64,000 bases of DNA from Petasospora fabianii (taxonomy: Eukaryota; Ascomycota; Saccharomycetes; Phaffomycetales; Wickerhamomycetaceae): NCBI GenBank assembly GCA_022641835.1, contig CP048717.1, positions 1,054,001 to 1,118,000 of the forward strand, read 5' to 3'. Both the position numbers and the translations under genes were made by a program. The notes under the pieces were generated by a model that saw only the letters and a list, made by a program, of their open reading frames with translations, was not told where the DNA came from and made no database searches. Shown in pieces: positions 19,811 through 30,134 of the stretch. Numbering within the stretch: position 1 is the first letter of the stretch; the number at the start of each line of letters is the position of its first letter.

Positions 19811-19994
19811 CTGCTACTCCCGCCCTTTTCTCTTGCTATTGTTTTTTCATCTTCTTTCTTATCTTAAGCTAACTACACCTCACACAACAATCACACTACA
19901 TACACTCAGACTCCATTGCTAATACACTGGAGACTTTATAACACTACACTACTTTACATCTTTTAACTCTACAACTCTACAACTCTACAACATA

Positions 19995-20159
19995 ATGGCT
20001 TCCATTAGAGCTTCTAACTGGTTGATGATCACCGGTGCCGCTACTGCCGCCCTCTCTGCTTATTCAATCTTGCAGTTGAGATCCAAGGCTAAGGAGAACT
20101 ATGGTGCCTTATCCACAAACACATACTCTCTGAACCAGGCTGAAGTTCTTCATAAGTGA
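19995..20159 (+). CDS. Small single-pass membrane protein (54 residues), unknown
   Basis: This short ORF follows a strong-looking promoter: a TATA box, a long CA-rich leader, and three copies of the 8-bp unit AACTCTAC ending four bases before the ATG. The protein starts MASIRASNWLMITGAATAAL and continues with a hydrophobic segment (about 9-28), then a basic, polar tail (LRSKAKENYGALS...NQAEVLHK). This looks like an N-terminal membrane anchor or a mitochondrial or ER tail facing one side. Codons are the preferred set (TCC, GGT, GCC, AAG), like HOM2 and unlike random sequence. A CRE and a stress element upstream suggest stress induction. I do not recognise the family. An alternative reading uses a GT at 20156 as a splice donor and would change only the last residues. 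Confidence 0.6.
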   Translation: MASIRASNWLMITGAATAALSAYSILQLRSKAKENYGALSTNTYSLNQAEVLHK

Positions 20160-21053
20160 GCAATGACCTATGCGCTTGACTGTTTTCTTCATTACTCTTT
20201 TTATCTTATGACACGCACTCTTTTTGCATACCTGCATCTGATTCTCTCATGATGCTAACTGCAGTGGCACCTCTTGATGAGGCTTTGCCGTACACACACA
20301 CTTTGAGTATCAGTTGCTCCTGGCTTATTCACTTCTTGCATGTACTTTTTCCATGACTAGTTGGTGTGTTTGTATCTACAACTCTATGGTTGCTTTCTCG
20401 AATGAAGCAAGCTATCCAGGAGTATGCAGTTATACAACCACTGACTCTATTTTTTGGGTATCACTCTGCTTTGCCTTCCCTGGATTGGCTATTACGAAGG
20501 CTCTGTATACTTGGTTAGCAATACAACTTTTTCGTTAGATGATCAGATGATGTTTTAAACCGTGTAGCATATCAACTGACGGTGTAGTAGATCACGTCAT
20601 ATGCATCTTTACTCCATTATGTTACCACCTCAAGTAGAGAACAAGAAATTGCACCAATGTGAAAAATATATATACGGAGCGCGTGATTTCTTAATCAAAG
20701 GGTCTACGACGGAGTTTAGCCTAACGCGCAACTCGATACCATGAGGCCTAGAGGACCTCTCTCAACCCTCGCTTTTAGTGCTTCTTATCTCATGTATAGA
20801 CCCATAACAGATAGGATATTATACTTGAGACTATAAACTTCAGACTCCGATTTCAGGTGGTTACAAGATTCACCTAAGTTACAACTTCTGCGTCTCCTTA
20901 TCCGGAGCTAAGGAAGCCCCCGGGATTATTACGATCCGGGATATCCCTTGAGAGACCGGTTATTGCCTTGTTGGGGAAGATACGGGATGGCTTCAGATTT
21001 CCTCGCAAAAAAAAAATAATAAAAAAATCAAAGTCAACAAAAAAAAGAAAATT
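20160..21053. other. 894-bp gap, no gene seen
   Basis: Between the small membrane protein and the tRNA there is no ATG-initiated frame of convincing length or codon use. A 74-codon open frame at 20314-20538 begins with TTG and looks accidental. The stretch ends in A-rich runs that, read on the minus strand, include the tRNA terminator. Confidence 0.5.
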
Positions 21054-21124
21054 TGAGCGGTGCGGGAATCGAACCCACGCCTAGTGCTTGGAAGGCACTT
21101 ATTCTACCACTGAACTAACCGCCC
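21054..21124 (-). tRNA. tRNA-Gly (UCC)
   Basis: The 71-nt cloverleaf on the minus strand begins GGGCGGT and ends ACCGCTC plus discriminator A; the acceptor stems pair with one G-U. The D-arm contains AGTGGTAG. The anticodon stem AGTGC/GCACT encloses the loop CTTCCAA with anticodon TCC. The T-arm is GTGGG-TTCGATT-CCCGC. The acceptor ends match S. cerevisiae tRNA-Gly(UCC). No intron. A T-rich Pol III terminator (TTTTCTTTTTT on the minus strand) follows immediately. Confidence 0.95.
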
Positions 21125-21478
21125 ATTTGTTGTAAGAGGTGCTTTCGCGTTTGACTTAGTCGTGAGGCGATGGAATGAGTTTAATTAAAACCCTCAATAA
21201 TAGCTTTGTCGACTGGGTCATTTAAAGCTAGAGAGATGTACTAAATTATTACTCACTGTAGTTCACTCCTACACTCTGTGCAACTCTGGTGTAGATCACA
21301 ACTCTGTAAAACACAATGTTAAAGAAGATATATCAACTTACTACCCTCATGTAATCGTTCTCTTGTTAAAACGCTCGGGCGCGCAATTAAAGCTCATTAT
21401 GAGTCTCTTGTCTCTTAACCATACAACCCTATTCACTGTTTCTAGTGTGCCAAGTCAACTCTTCGGAGACAATATGTT

Positions 21479-22507
21479 ATGCATTTGATATTCAATTCTC
21501 TTCTTTTCACTTTTTCCCTTCTTCCCATAACAATTCTTGCCCATACCACATTCCATCTCGATATCCCACTCTTCCTTGATGTCCCACCTTCACTTTCATT
21601 CCTCACAACAAAGGCACAACTTTTGATCAACGAATACATCTCTGAGCTTAATCTGTCAATTCCATACACAGTTACTTTCCAAGAGACACCAACTCCATCA
21701 AGCTATGTCATACGATTGGGTTTCTCCGATCACGAGTCCTTCTTCATCGACCCTCAGGGACGGTCAGCATTAGTGTTCCAGACAGATGCTTTAATTATTC
21801 ATGGTGAAATGACTGTATTCATCAAAGATGTCGTTGTGAGACATATCCTAGATTGTGAATTGAACATGTGGTCTCAAAACTTTGTTAATGATGGTGTGGG
21901 TGCTGTGTTGGACCGTAATATGAATGTCATGATTAAAGTGATGAGTGATGTGAAGTTCTTGAATTGGGAACAATCGTTGTTTGAAGACGTTTTCGATCCA
22001 CTACTGTATGAGGTTGAAAGATTAACTAGTTTAAAAGTTGATTTTGAGATGGAGAAAGTGGATGATTTCATTGAATTTAATATTGACAAGTTGAAATGGG
22101 ATCATGAAAGGTTAATGTTTTACGTTGTCTTAACTCAGGACGATGACGAGATACCATCAATAGTGGTTCCTCAAAAAGGTGCTGTTCTCAGCAGGAGAAT
22201 TCTTCATCCACTCACACAAATGGATCAAATTGAAGTCATTGAAACTCTTGCTGGTCAAATCTTGAAAGTTCTAGGTTTGCCACAATGTGAACCTAAATCT
22301 CCATTCATTCGTCTTGACTTCATGGTACGAAGACAACTCTATAAGAATTTCATATCTTTACAACAAGAGTATAAGGCTCCCGTTCTTGAACTTATCGATG
22401 ATTACGACTTTGACTCGGCATTGCAACTTTCATGGGACTTGCTTAAGATTACAAACACTGCCAACATTACACTTCACGATCGAACTAGCCATCACAGTAA
22501 TGAATGA
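21479..22507 (+). CDS. GPI17: GPI transamidase subunit GPI17 (PIG-S-like)
   Basis: This 342-residue protein resembles Gpi17/PIG-S, a subunit of the ER complex that attaches GPI anchors. It has an N-terminal hydrophobic anchor (about residues 3-21). The luminal domain carries the family's segments: LNWEQSLFEDVFDPLL and VEFEM-like strands in the middle, IPSIVVPQKGAVLSRR, then QILKVLGLPQ followed by SPFIRLDFMVRRQLYKN. S. cerevisiae Gpi17 is 534 residues with a second membrane span near its C-terminus. Here the protein stops after HLSNEL-like LQLSWDLLKITN, and no C-terminal span is encoded before TMA64 begins at 22555. It is either naturally short or diverged. A tiny overlapping ATG at 21474 lies just upstream in another frame. 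Confidence 0.7.
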   Translation: MHLIFNSLLFTFSLLPITILAHTTFHLDIPLFLDVPPSLSFLTTKAQLLINEYISELNLSIPYTVTFQETPTPSSYVIRLGFSDHESFFIDPQGRSALVFQTDALIIHGEMTVFIKDVVVRHILDCELNMWSQNFVNDGVGAVLDRNMNVMIKVMSDVKFLNWEQSLFEDVFDPLLYEVERLTSLKVDFEMEKVDDFIEFNIDKLKWDHERLMFYVVLTQDDDEIPSIVVPQKGAVLSRRILHPLTQMDQIEVIETLAGQILKVLGLPQCEPKSPFIRLDFMVRRQLYKNFISLQQEYKAPVLELIDDYDFDSALQLSWDLLKITNTANITLHDRTSHHSNE

Positions 22508-22554
22508 ACTCGACATGATATTATGACCAATACATAGACTCTATGATTCCCCAA

Positions 22555-24346
22555 TCACTTCTTCTTCTTACCCTTAGACTTATCTTCAAAGGAGATCCAG
22601 GTGGTATGCAAACCATACTTCTTAGTCAACAGATCAATAACAATCTTTGAATGTGGACCTTGAACTGTGACTTCAACAAGTTTTGGATTCTGTACATTTT
22701 GACCAATTGTACTAGATCCAGAACATCTCACTTTCAGTTCCGAAGAGAGTTGTTCTGGATCAATACCAAATGCTTCAAAATTAGATACTCTAGTGATTAA
22801 CTTACGACCAATCTTGGTCTCAGTGATGATCTTAACTTGTGGTACTGCACCCTTTCTTGGTGGTTCAGAATTCTCGGGGGAATCTGGATCATCTGGGTTT
22901 GTGATCTTGTAATGTTCACTAAATTTCTTAAGAATTGGGTCCATGATCTTATCACGGCCCTGAGATGCTTCTTTCCCTGGCATGAAACTCTTGAGGAGAT
23001 CATCACATAGGATCATTTTTTTGTTCTTTGGGTTCACGAGTTCATGCTTGGCAATGTATTTGTTGATTAGATCCTTAACCTCATTACTTGTATAGAATGC
23101 TGTATAGTTCATATCCAAGTCGTTTAAGATTGGACGAACTGGAGAAGTTGGTTTGTAATACTTTGTCAAGATCAATTGAGATGAATTTGTCTTGGATGAA
23201 GGTTTGGCACCAGAGGGTTTAGACTTCTTTACCTTGTGTGGAACAAAGTTCTTAAGGTCTTCGTTATTATCCTTAGTGGCAGCAGAGACAACTGTGATAT
23301 CATCACCTTTCCCCTTGAGTTTGAGGAACCCATCTTTCTCCATCGCCTTGAGGAACTTGGCACTTTTCTTCCATGAGGTCTTCTTCATCTGAATTGAGTT
23401 GTCATCAGATGACAAGTTGTTCACAATGTGGTTCATGAAAGTTGAAGCTTGAAGTGGGAGAACTAACTCAGGTGGTTGGGTCAAGGTTTGCATTAAGGAA
23501 CGTTTAAAGAAATGATCAACGTCCTCAGTGGTAAGTGTAGCCACTTCTTCTGCGAGTTTCTCAACCACTGGCTCTGATGGCTCTTCTTCTCTCACTTCTC
23601 TCACTTCTCTCACTTCTCTCACTTCTTCTTGTGTAGTATGGACTTCTGCCTCCTCTTGGACGATCTCTGTCGTCTCCACTTCAGGCTCATCTGGCTTGAA
23701 CTGGATCTCAGTATCCACTTCCTCGGGCACTCTAATCTTTTGCTTTGCCAATTGATACAACATATCACCATTAGTATGATAAACCTCGACTGCAACACCT
23801 TTAGTACCAATTGTACGCTCTAATGGTGCTAAATCAAGACATGCTCTTCCGACAGCCATAACGACATCTGGCTTATGTGTACTCGCCACTGCAACGATAC
23901 GACCCTTTAAGCACCTTTCAGGGAAAGGTGGTACAGATCCTGGAAGCATGAGATCTGCTCCTCCTTCAAGGACTTCAATTACATGTGGATGGGTCTTTAC
24001 AATGGGTAAGATGAATGGTGCCTTCCACAAGGTATAGACAGTTGGGATGAGCTCACTGTCTTTAGTCTTAAACCAGATGGGTGTTTGTGCCTCATCGGTG
24101 TAAATGGTTCCCGTATATCCCTTAATGCTTTTGAAAGTGGTCTGCTTCACTATAGACGGTACAATGCGTTCCTCGCACTCCTTTGTGAGTCCAGTGGGCA
24201 ACGCATAGAGCTCAGTGATGGTACTGAGCATACGTCTGCGCTCCGAAGACTTGAGATTAGAGAGAGCTTTGATCTGATTACTATGGTTAGTATATGCTAT
24301 CACAATCACATAGGTTACAACTCACCTGTGGATCTTTTCGAAACAT
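22555..24346 (-). CDS. TMA64: eIF2D/ligatin homologue TMA64
   Basis: This ribosome-associated factor helps remove tRNA from recycled 40S subunits. Exon 1 is 24326-24346 (MFRKDPQ) and exon 2 is 22555-24273. The 52-nt intron has GTGAGT, TACTAAC (24286-24292) and ATCAG. The spliced start MFRKDPQIKALSNLKSSERR matches Tma64 (MFKKEPHIKALSNLK). The product is 579 residues. The N-terminal DUF/PUA unit contains GTIYTDEAQTPIWFK and GADLMLPGSVPPFPERC. An acidic linker (about 220-270) contains a 9-bp tandem repeat coding REV four times (23591-23632). The central SWIB/winged-helix-like region and the C-terminal SUI1 domain (KIGRKLITRVSNFEAFGI to HTTWISFEDK) are intact. It is divergent from APC4. Confidence 0.95.
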
Positions 24347-24562
24347 CGTTGAATCAACCGTCTGCTTGCCAGAGCAAAAAAGAAGTCGAGCTCAGAGATC
24401 CTTTAGTCCAACGTTTTATATGAGAGAGAAGATGGTTCGCGGGAACCTACGAAATGTAAACAAACGAAGAGGTCAACCTTCTCTTTACCATCTCTCTCCT
24501 ATTCTCTACGTTATTCTTGTCTCATCTCAGTCAAGACACATAAGACGTACGTCCGATTAGAA

Positions 24563-26425
24563 ATGACTTCTCTGGTGCCGAAGGTTTTCCCTGAAGCTGT
24601 TGATGCATTGTGTTACTCATGGTGTCCGACAATGGACCTCGTCGCCATCACTGTGGGGAATGGGAAGCGAGTACTCATCTTCCGAATGAATGGTACCAAA
24701 GTATGGGATATTCCGATAGACCAAGGTATTGTGAAAGATCTTGTATGGCGTCCAGATGGGAAACAGCTTGCTATCACCTTGACTAAGTCACAGACTCTTG
24801 TCTATGACACGAACACGGCACGTCTCCTTTCAACTCTCTCCACGACGCAGGATGCTAACTTTGGCCATTGGATCGTCAGTGATGCGCCTCCTACGAATAA
24901 TAAGTTTGCTGGAATCATTGATAGTGATGTTATGAAGAGTCTTCCGAGACTTCCACCTCTCCCATCCTCTTCTAAGACTGCTCACACGTTCGCTACGCGT
25001 GAAGCCATCGATGTGATCCAACACGAAAAGAACAATATAATGGACCTTCTTTTCCTCTTTGGCGACAAAGACGTTACAATCACCCTTCATGGTCTTTTTC
25101 TCCTCGGATCTGTCAACATTATCCCACAAGATAGTGACGATGATATCGTGAATGCTGCGACCCGCACAGTGGAAGACCACTACGTTCTCACCTCCTCATT
25201 CACAACCATGCAACATACACTACGACGCTTCTCAACTCAATTCGTCCAAAGCTATGACTTTCTACAGGACATTACGCTCTCCAGTTCTAAGATTATCGCG
25301 TTACTTGGCTACATTGAAGAGATCTTAATCTTCTCTACACAGGCTATCAAGGCATACACCGAGTTCAACACCAAATTTGTAGGGATCTTAAAAGAAGAGC
25401 TCACAAACAAGAATGAGGTTGTTGTTGATGAGTTATACAACCTTCTTTTAACTGGAATGATGAATGATGAGGTTAAGGATTGGATCCAAAACACAGTTGG
25501 TGATCGTGGTGTCAAGAGATGGAGTAAGATTGGAGAAACAGCATTTGAGAGTACTCGTCGTACAATCTTATATCATTTGGTACCAGCTTGTGAAAGATTG
25601 ATCTTGCTTCTGAGTAAGCTGAACTCTATGTCCAAAAGTTCGGTCACGTTGAGTGAGAAGTTCGAACTGGAACATCTCAATAATTCAAGTCAAGCTGTCA
25701 AGAAGTTGTTAAAGTTACTATTTGACTTTGTCTTCAAGATTAACAGAGAGCAAGAGCTCTTCAATTCCTTTATCATATGGATCCACAGTACACTCTCCGA
25801 GCTTCAAGATGAGATACCAAAGGAGAAATATGTAACATCTGAGGTTTCAACATTTATAAATGATCATCTTGAAAAATCGGTACTCATGATGCTCGTTCCA
25901 TACCTAAGAAGAAACTTTAACGAAGTCAAGATTCATACCTATGACATGTTTGAATCCATCAAATCACACATAAGATCTAGTATTACCCCAGATAACTCAT
26001 TTGCTATCCCATTGGGTAGATGTACTGAAAAACAGGCCATGAAATTCATCGATGGTGAGTTATATGTCGTTTCCTACTATGAAACCACTCTCGATATCTA
26101 CAAAGTTGATGTCACGAGCCAAAGCACACGTTCCCTTTCAGTCGTTTTCCCCAATGAAATCAAAGATGTCCAATTGACAGAAGATGCGCAAGTCTTCATC
26201 ACTATAGAGAGTTCACTTCTTCGCATTGATACACCACCACTATTCATAAACTCAGATCTCATATCACAGAAGCTTCAACATACTGATATCGCTACAATAT
26301 CTCATGACGAAGTTTCTGGTCTCGATGTGAAGCATATCACTATAAATGGTGCCAGAAACATCGGATGTGCCATTTCGGAGGACTTGCTTCGATACACCAT
26401 CTTCTTCCTACACGAAGAGGACTAA
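24563..26425 (+). CDS. APC4: Anaphase-promoting complex subunit APC4
   Basis: This 620-residue scaffold subunit of the APC/C ubiquitin ligase is close to the 652-residue S. cerevisiae protein. The N-terminus begins the WD40 propeller (SWCPTMDLVAITVGNGKRVLIFRMNGTKVWDI, DLVWRPDGKQLAITL). The Apc4 long helical domain runs through about residues 240-480, including LGYIEEILIFSTQAIKAY and EVVVDELYNLLLTGMMNDEVKDWI. The C-terminal propeller closes with EISEDLLRYTIFF-like sequence. It lies 216 bp from the divergent TMA64 and converges on an unknown gene. The securin gene, whose product is an APC/C substrate, begins 1.2 kb downstream. Confidence 0.9.
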   Translation: MTSLVPKVFPEAVDALCYSWCPTMDLVAITVGNGKRVLIFRMNGTKVWDIPIDQGIVKDLVWRPDGKQLAITLTKSQTLVYDTNTARLLSTLSTTQDANFGHWIVSDAPPTNNKFAGIIDSDVMKSLPRLPPLPSSSKTAHTFATREAIDVIQHEKNNIMDLLFLFGDKDVTITLHGLFLLGSVNIIPQDSDDDIVNAATRTVEDHYVLTSSFTTMQHTLRRFSTQFVQSYDFLQDITLSSSKIIALLGYIEEILIFSTQAIKAYTEFNTKFVGILKEELTNKNEVVVDELYNLLLTGMMNDEVKDWIQNTVGDRGVKRWSKIGETAFESTRRTILYHLVPACERLILLLSKLNSMSKSSVTLSEKFELEHLNNSSQAVKKLLKLLFDFVFKINREQELFNSFIIWIHSTLSELQDEIPKEKYVTSEVSTFINDHLEKSVLMMLVPYLRRNFNEVKIHTYDMFESIKSHIRSSITPDNSFAIPLGRCTEKQAMKFIDGELYVVSYYETTLDIYKVDVTSQSTRSLSVVFPNEIKDVQLTEDAQVFITIESSLLRIDTPPLFINSDLISQKLQHTDIATISHDEVSGLDVKHITINGARNIGCAISEDLLRYTIFFLHEED

Positions 26426-26451
26426 TCAAAATACAAAATTGCATACCAAGT

Positions 26452-27366
26452 TCATTCAAGACTTTCAAAATATGTATCCTTTGTAGCAACATTAGGTCTT
26501 GCATATGCATACTTGTTCAGTGAGATGTTGAAGTCTTTATCGATAGTGTATGTCTTTCTCAAGAACTTTTTATACTCTCTGCGCACCTCAACACCCAATG
26601 AACCAGCAACTGGTGGCTTCTCATACCATTCATCAACGACTTTAGTAAGAATCTCGAAATCAGCAACTTCAAGAGGTGGTAGTGTAGTGAAAGCCGAGCG
26701 GATATGTGCAATTTTCTTCTTTACAACATTCTTCTTGCGTGCTTCTGAAACATCATCACCGAGTGCTGTCAAAGGGATCTGTGCAATGGGTGAACCGAGG
26801 TTTCTGGAGTGTAGGAAGCTGTTAGACCTCAAAAATTTATAAAGAGTGAGCACTTGCGTAAGCATAGTGTTGTGTTCTTGGTCAAGATCTGTGTAGAGGG
26901 CCCCATTGATAGGCAAGGGATCAAGTTCTTTGGCTGAAGAAGAATCAAGATCTGAAGCAAGTATCGACGTTATAGAAGGGATCTCACGCTCTGCGGGTGA
27001 TGGGAATGTAATGGATGGAATCATCTTTGAGTTATTAGACATATAATCAAGAGTGTTATTCTGTTGTTCAAGAATCACTCGAATACTCTCACTTGGCCAT
27101 GAATCGATCTTTGCCTTAAGGAAGTAACGTATTAGTTTGTGATCTCTGTAGAGCCCTTGAAGATAACATCTCTCCAGCACAGGTTGTATTGCATGTGTAT
27201 CATTATCATGGATTCTGTCAACTAAACCTTTAACCTCTTGAAGAAGCTTCGGTTGACTTCTTCGTGTACGTTTGTTGATCTCCCTTAGCAAAAGACCCTG
27301 TGTATGCTTGTCCAAAAAACAGCTCCTCACTTTCTCCATAAGCTGTTTAACTGCATTGGCCTTCAT
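26452..27366 (-). CDS. Uncharacterised protein, possibly mitochondrial (GEP5-like at most)
   Basis: This 304-residue, Lys/Arg-rich protein has no family I can name with confidence. The N-terminus is helical and basic (KQLMEKVRSCFLDKHTQGLLLREINKR), followed by LYRDHKLIRYFL. The C-terminal block (VLTLYKFLRSNSFLHSRNLG through SEARKKNVVKKKIAHIRSAF) recalls LYR-type or GEP5/RRG5-type mitochondrial proteins of yeasts, but this is a weak resemblance from memory. A classical cleavable presequence is not obvious. It shares a 256-bp divergent promoter with the securin gene, containing TTCGCGAA at 27484-27491 and TGACTCAT at about 27371-27378. The start at 27366 is the first ATG. Confidence 0.6.
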   Translation of the reverse strand: MKANAVKQLMEKVRSCFLDKHTQGLLLREINKRTRRSQPKLLQEVKGLVDRIHDNDTHAIQPVLERCYLQGLYRDHKLIRYFLKAKIDSWPSESIRVILEQQNNTLDYMSNNSKMIPSITFPSPAEREIPSITSILASDLDSSSAKELDPLPINGALYTDLDQEHNTMLTQVLTLYKFLRSNSFLHSRNLGSPIAQIPLTALGDDVSEARKKNVVKKKIAHIRSAFTTLPPLEVADFEILTKVVDEWYEKPPVAGSLGVEVRREYKKFLRKTYTIDKDFNISLNKYAYARPNVATKDTYFESLE

Positions 27367-27622
27367 TCTCTTGACTCATTAAACCATACACCTCTCCTCA
27401 TAGACAGAGTAACATTGGATCTTCCAACTGTTATATATATAAAGACTTCGGTTTAAACTAAAGATGTAGTGCCCCTACCGGTGTTCGCGAATATTTCCTC
27501 TGTCAGCCACAAAACAAAAAGGCACCACTTATACCACCTTATACCACTCATTGACCTTTATATACCAACAATAACAGCGATAAAGAGACTGAGATTGGTG
27601 TTATAATTGACAGATTAGGATA

Positions 27623-28483
27623 ATGGAACGGCTTCAAAACTCGCAATTCACTTTTACAAACAAGGAGAACTCGCTTCTACCGCATAAGGCTGTGCCAAAG
27701 ACACCGCGTCAGTCCCACAACAACATCTTTAAGAATAACAACAATGGCAATGACAATGACAACAAGAACCATAAGAACCATAAGATCCCAGTGTTTGATG
27801 ACTCGATCAGTACCCCAAACAAGAAGTCTACGAACAACAACGTGAAGAGAGTGCCTCTTGGTGGTAAGGACAAGAATTCGACACGTTTGGGTCTCCCACA
27901 GAAGAGCGCTGGTACGCTTCATGATAGGGGGCTTCACTTATCTGCTAGTGCAAAGAAAAGAGCAAGAAGACTTCGGACTCCCTTGGGTAAAAGTGTGAAC
28001 AGAAAACTGGATATCTTACGTGATCCTGAAGTTGATAATGATGTTGTGGTGAAGAAGGCTACTGCTACTACGAATGATGTTAACCCATTCTCAAGGCCCC
28101 AGTCGTCTGTTTCAATTGATGACTATGATGAGATCGAACATGTCCCTGCTAAGCAGCCAGAGTTACCATATATCCCACTGAATTATACACCTTTCACCGA
28201 TGAGGATTTGGAAGTTTTGAAACGGTCACCGAGTGCAAGATTGGAGGATAAGCGAGACTTGTTAAGTGATGTGGGCAGTTCCGATGCTGAATTGTCTGTT
28301 AACTTTGATTTTGATGACTATGATGATGATGAATTTGACTTTGATAAGAAGAAACCAAACACAGGTTTACCACATTTCATGGAACCAACTTTTGTATCCA
28401 ATGCTAAGAGAGTCTCTAAAGTTGATGTCTTCCAAGATGGTTTGACATCAGCTGAATTACAGAAGTTGATTGATGAAGAGTGA
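27623..28483 (+). CDS. PDS1: Securin PDS1-like
   Basis: This 286-residue, largely disordered protein has the hallmarks of securin, the separase inhibitor destroyed by the APC/C at anaphase. It has a KEN box at residues 14-16 (TNKENS) and a full destruction box RTPLGKSVN (RxxLxxxxN) at 118-126 inside a basic patch. An Asn-rich N-terminal stretch, several S/T-P sites and an acidic C-terminal half are present. The segment ELPYIPLNYTPF (about 180) resembles the proposed separase-binding stretch of fungal securins. Sequence similarity across securins is low, so the call rests on motif order and composition. The promoter has a TTCGCGAA palindrome of SBF-like character, fitting G1/S expression. The gene lies downstream of APC4. 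Confidence 0.75.
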   Translation: MERLQNSQFTFTNKENSLLPHKAVPKTPRQSHNNIFKNNNNGNDNDNKNHKNHKIPVFDDSISTPNKKSTNNNVKRVPLGGKDKNSTRLGLPQKSAGTLHDRGLHLSASAKKRARRLRTPLGKSVNRKLDILRDPEVDNDVVVKKATATTNDVNPFSRPQSSVSIDDYDEIEHVPAKQPELPYIPLNYTPFTDEDLEVLKRSPSARLEDKRDLLSDVGSSDAELSVNFDFDDYDDDEFDFDKKKPNTGLPHFMEPTFVSNAKRVSKVDVFQDGLTSAELQKLIDEE

Positions 28484-28529
28484 TTATACCCTTATACCAT
28501 TATGCCCTTCAACCCTTAGTAAGACGATA

Positions 28530-28625
28530 TCAAAGGCATAATACACAGCATGACAATATATCATTGAAAGACTACATAAGTTGTACACAGCATGACAGTT
28601 CTATATCAGTGAGACTACATCAGTT
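28530..28625. repeat. Imperfect direct repeat 3' of securin
   Basis: The word ACACAGCATGACA occurs twice, at about 28542 and 28580. Each copy is followed by a related ATATCA...GACTACATAAG/GACTACATCAG stretch. It is a small two-copy tandem duplication in the convergent spacer between PDS1 and XDJ1, with no gene. Confidence 0.6.
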
Positions 28626-28712
28626 TCATAACATTAATTGAGTACCATTTCAATAAACATAAGTGGGATGTATTTACAAGAGTTTATCAAACTAGTACAG
28701 CAACTAATCTCA

Positions 28713-30134
28713 TCACTGTTGTGGACATCCTGGAGTGAAATCATCATCGTAGCCATCTTCATGATCTTCACCTTCAAGAACATATTCTGGTAATTCATGA
28801 ACTTCAACAATGTTGAAATCCACAGAGTCAACATTAGATCCAATCTTTTCTTCATCTTCAATATCAACATCATCAAGTGTCTTATTCTTCTTTGCAGAAT
28901 TAGAAGTTGGAAGGATGTTCAACACGTTTTGAAGTTCAGATTTTTCACTGAACCAAAAATCTGGTGGGAATTCAACGTTTAATTTAAGGTAAAGATCACC
29001 TTTCTTAGATGATCCCTTGATTGGGAAACCTTCATTCTTTATCTTGAGGTATTGATTTGGTCTAAGCACTTTACCCGTTGGTGTTGAGATCTTCAAGAGG
29101 CGACCATCAAGATGCTCGAGAACAACTTTATTCTTAAACCCACAAAGAGCTTCAGCAAGTGAAATGTTAAGATCAGTGTATAGATCATTTTCAATTCTTT
29201 CAAAGGGACTCGTCTCTGATTTTTCATGAACTTCTAATATAACATCACCAGTTTCCTTACCGTATTCTTCATCACTTTCACCCTTCAGTACAACTTTATC
29301 ACCGAAACGAGAACCCTTTTCAATAACAAACTCCAAGATCTTAGTTTCTTCTTCTGTTGTTGAGCCTTTGCATTTCTTACAACTGTCTTTAGTCTTGTAA
29401 GTATGACCTTTACCCTTACACGTTGTACAATCAATGTAATCCTGAGTGACCATACCGGGACCAACTCTTCTAATCTGTCTCACGGTACCAGTTCCATGAC
29501 AAATACCACATTCTTTCTTCTTAGCACCTTCTTTAACACCACGTCCTTCACATTTTTTACATAAAACATTTCTCGTTGATGTGATCTTAACAGTTTTCCC
29601 ATTGTAAAGATCCGCTAATGAGACGTTAACATCAAGATGAGCATCTTCGGTTCTTGGCTTGGGACGATGCCTTTGACCACCATTACTGTGTCCACCGAAT
29701 CCACCAGCTCCACCACCAAAGAAGTTGAAGAAATCATCTGGACCAAAGTCGGGCATATCACCATATCCTCCATATCCACCACCACCATTGCCCATACCGG
29801 CACCAGGTCCAGATGCATCTCCATATGTATCATAATTTGAACGTTTAGTTTCGTCACTTAATACTTCATATGCAGCAGATATCTCTTTAAACTTAATCTC
29901 TGATGCTTCTCTATGTTCTTCGGATACTTTATCTGGATGATGACTTAGAGCGAGCTTACGATATGCCTTCTTGATCTCAGTGGCGGTGGCTGTTTTCTCC
30001 ACGCCTAAGATCTCATAAAGATCTGTGCTCACTGTGAAAGTTGGGTTAGTAAGTATTCCATTGATTAGACCTTTGGATAACTTACTGGTCCTAAATCCCT
30101 TATAATCTTTTAAATATGAAGGAATATAACACAT
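28713..30134 (-). CDS. XDJ1: Class A J-domain co-chaperone XDJ1
   Basis: This Hsp40 has a J domain with HPD (LALSHHPDK), a Gly/Phe-rich linker, and four CxxCxGxG-type zinc motifs ([32 protein letters not shown]). The C-terminal substrate domains have the Xdj1-specific [26 protein letters not shown]. It ends CPQQ, a possible farnesylated CaaX box; S. cerevisiae Xdj1 ends CCIQ. A 54-nt in-frame intron (30032-30085; GTAAGT, TACTAAC, TTTCACAG) is predicted near the 5' end, with exons 30086-30134 and 28713-30031. Splicing joins A to TG, creating ATG and the start [11 protein letters not shown] (439 residues). Unspliced RNA also stays open, with an N-terminal extension from 30134. Xdj1 docks at the TOM complex in S. 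cerevisiae. Confidence 0.93.
   Translation of the reverse strand: MCYIPSYLKDYKGFRTSKLSKGLINGILTNPTFTVSTDLYEILGVEKTATATEIKKAYRKLALSHHPDKVSEEHREASEIKFKEISAAYEVLSDETKRSNYDTYGDASGPGAGMGNGGGGYGGYGDMPDFGPDDFFNFFGGGAGGFGGHSNGGQRHRPKPRTEDAHLDVNVSLADLYNGKTVKITSTRNVLCKKCEGRGVKEGAKKKECGICHGTGTVRQIRRVGPGMVTQDYIDCTTCKGKGHTYKTKDSCKKCKGSTTEEETKILEFVIEKGSRFGDKVVLKGESDEEYGKETGDVILEVHEKSETSPFERIENDLYTDLNISLAEALCGFKNKVVLEHLDGRLLKISTPTGKVLRPNQYLKIKNEGFPIKGSSKKGDLYLKLNVEFPPDFWFSEKSELQNVLNILPTSNSAKKNKTLDDVDIEDEEKIGSNVDSVDFNIVEVHELPEYVLEGEDHEDGYDDDFTPGCPQQ

Noticed and set aside
20156-20264. Possible intron (GTGAGC...GCTAACTGCAG) at the end of the 54-residue protein
   Set aside because: The branch site would be only about five bases from the acceptor, much closer than the 9-16 bases in the other introns here, and splicing changes only the last few residues.
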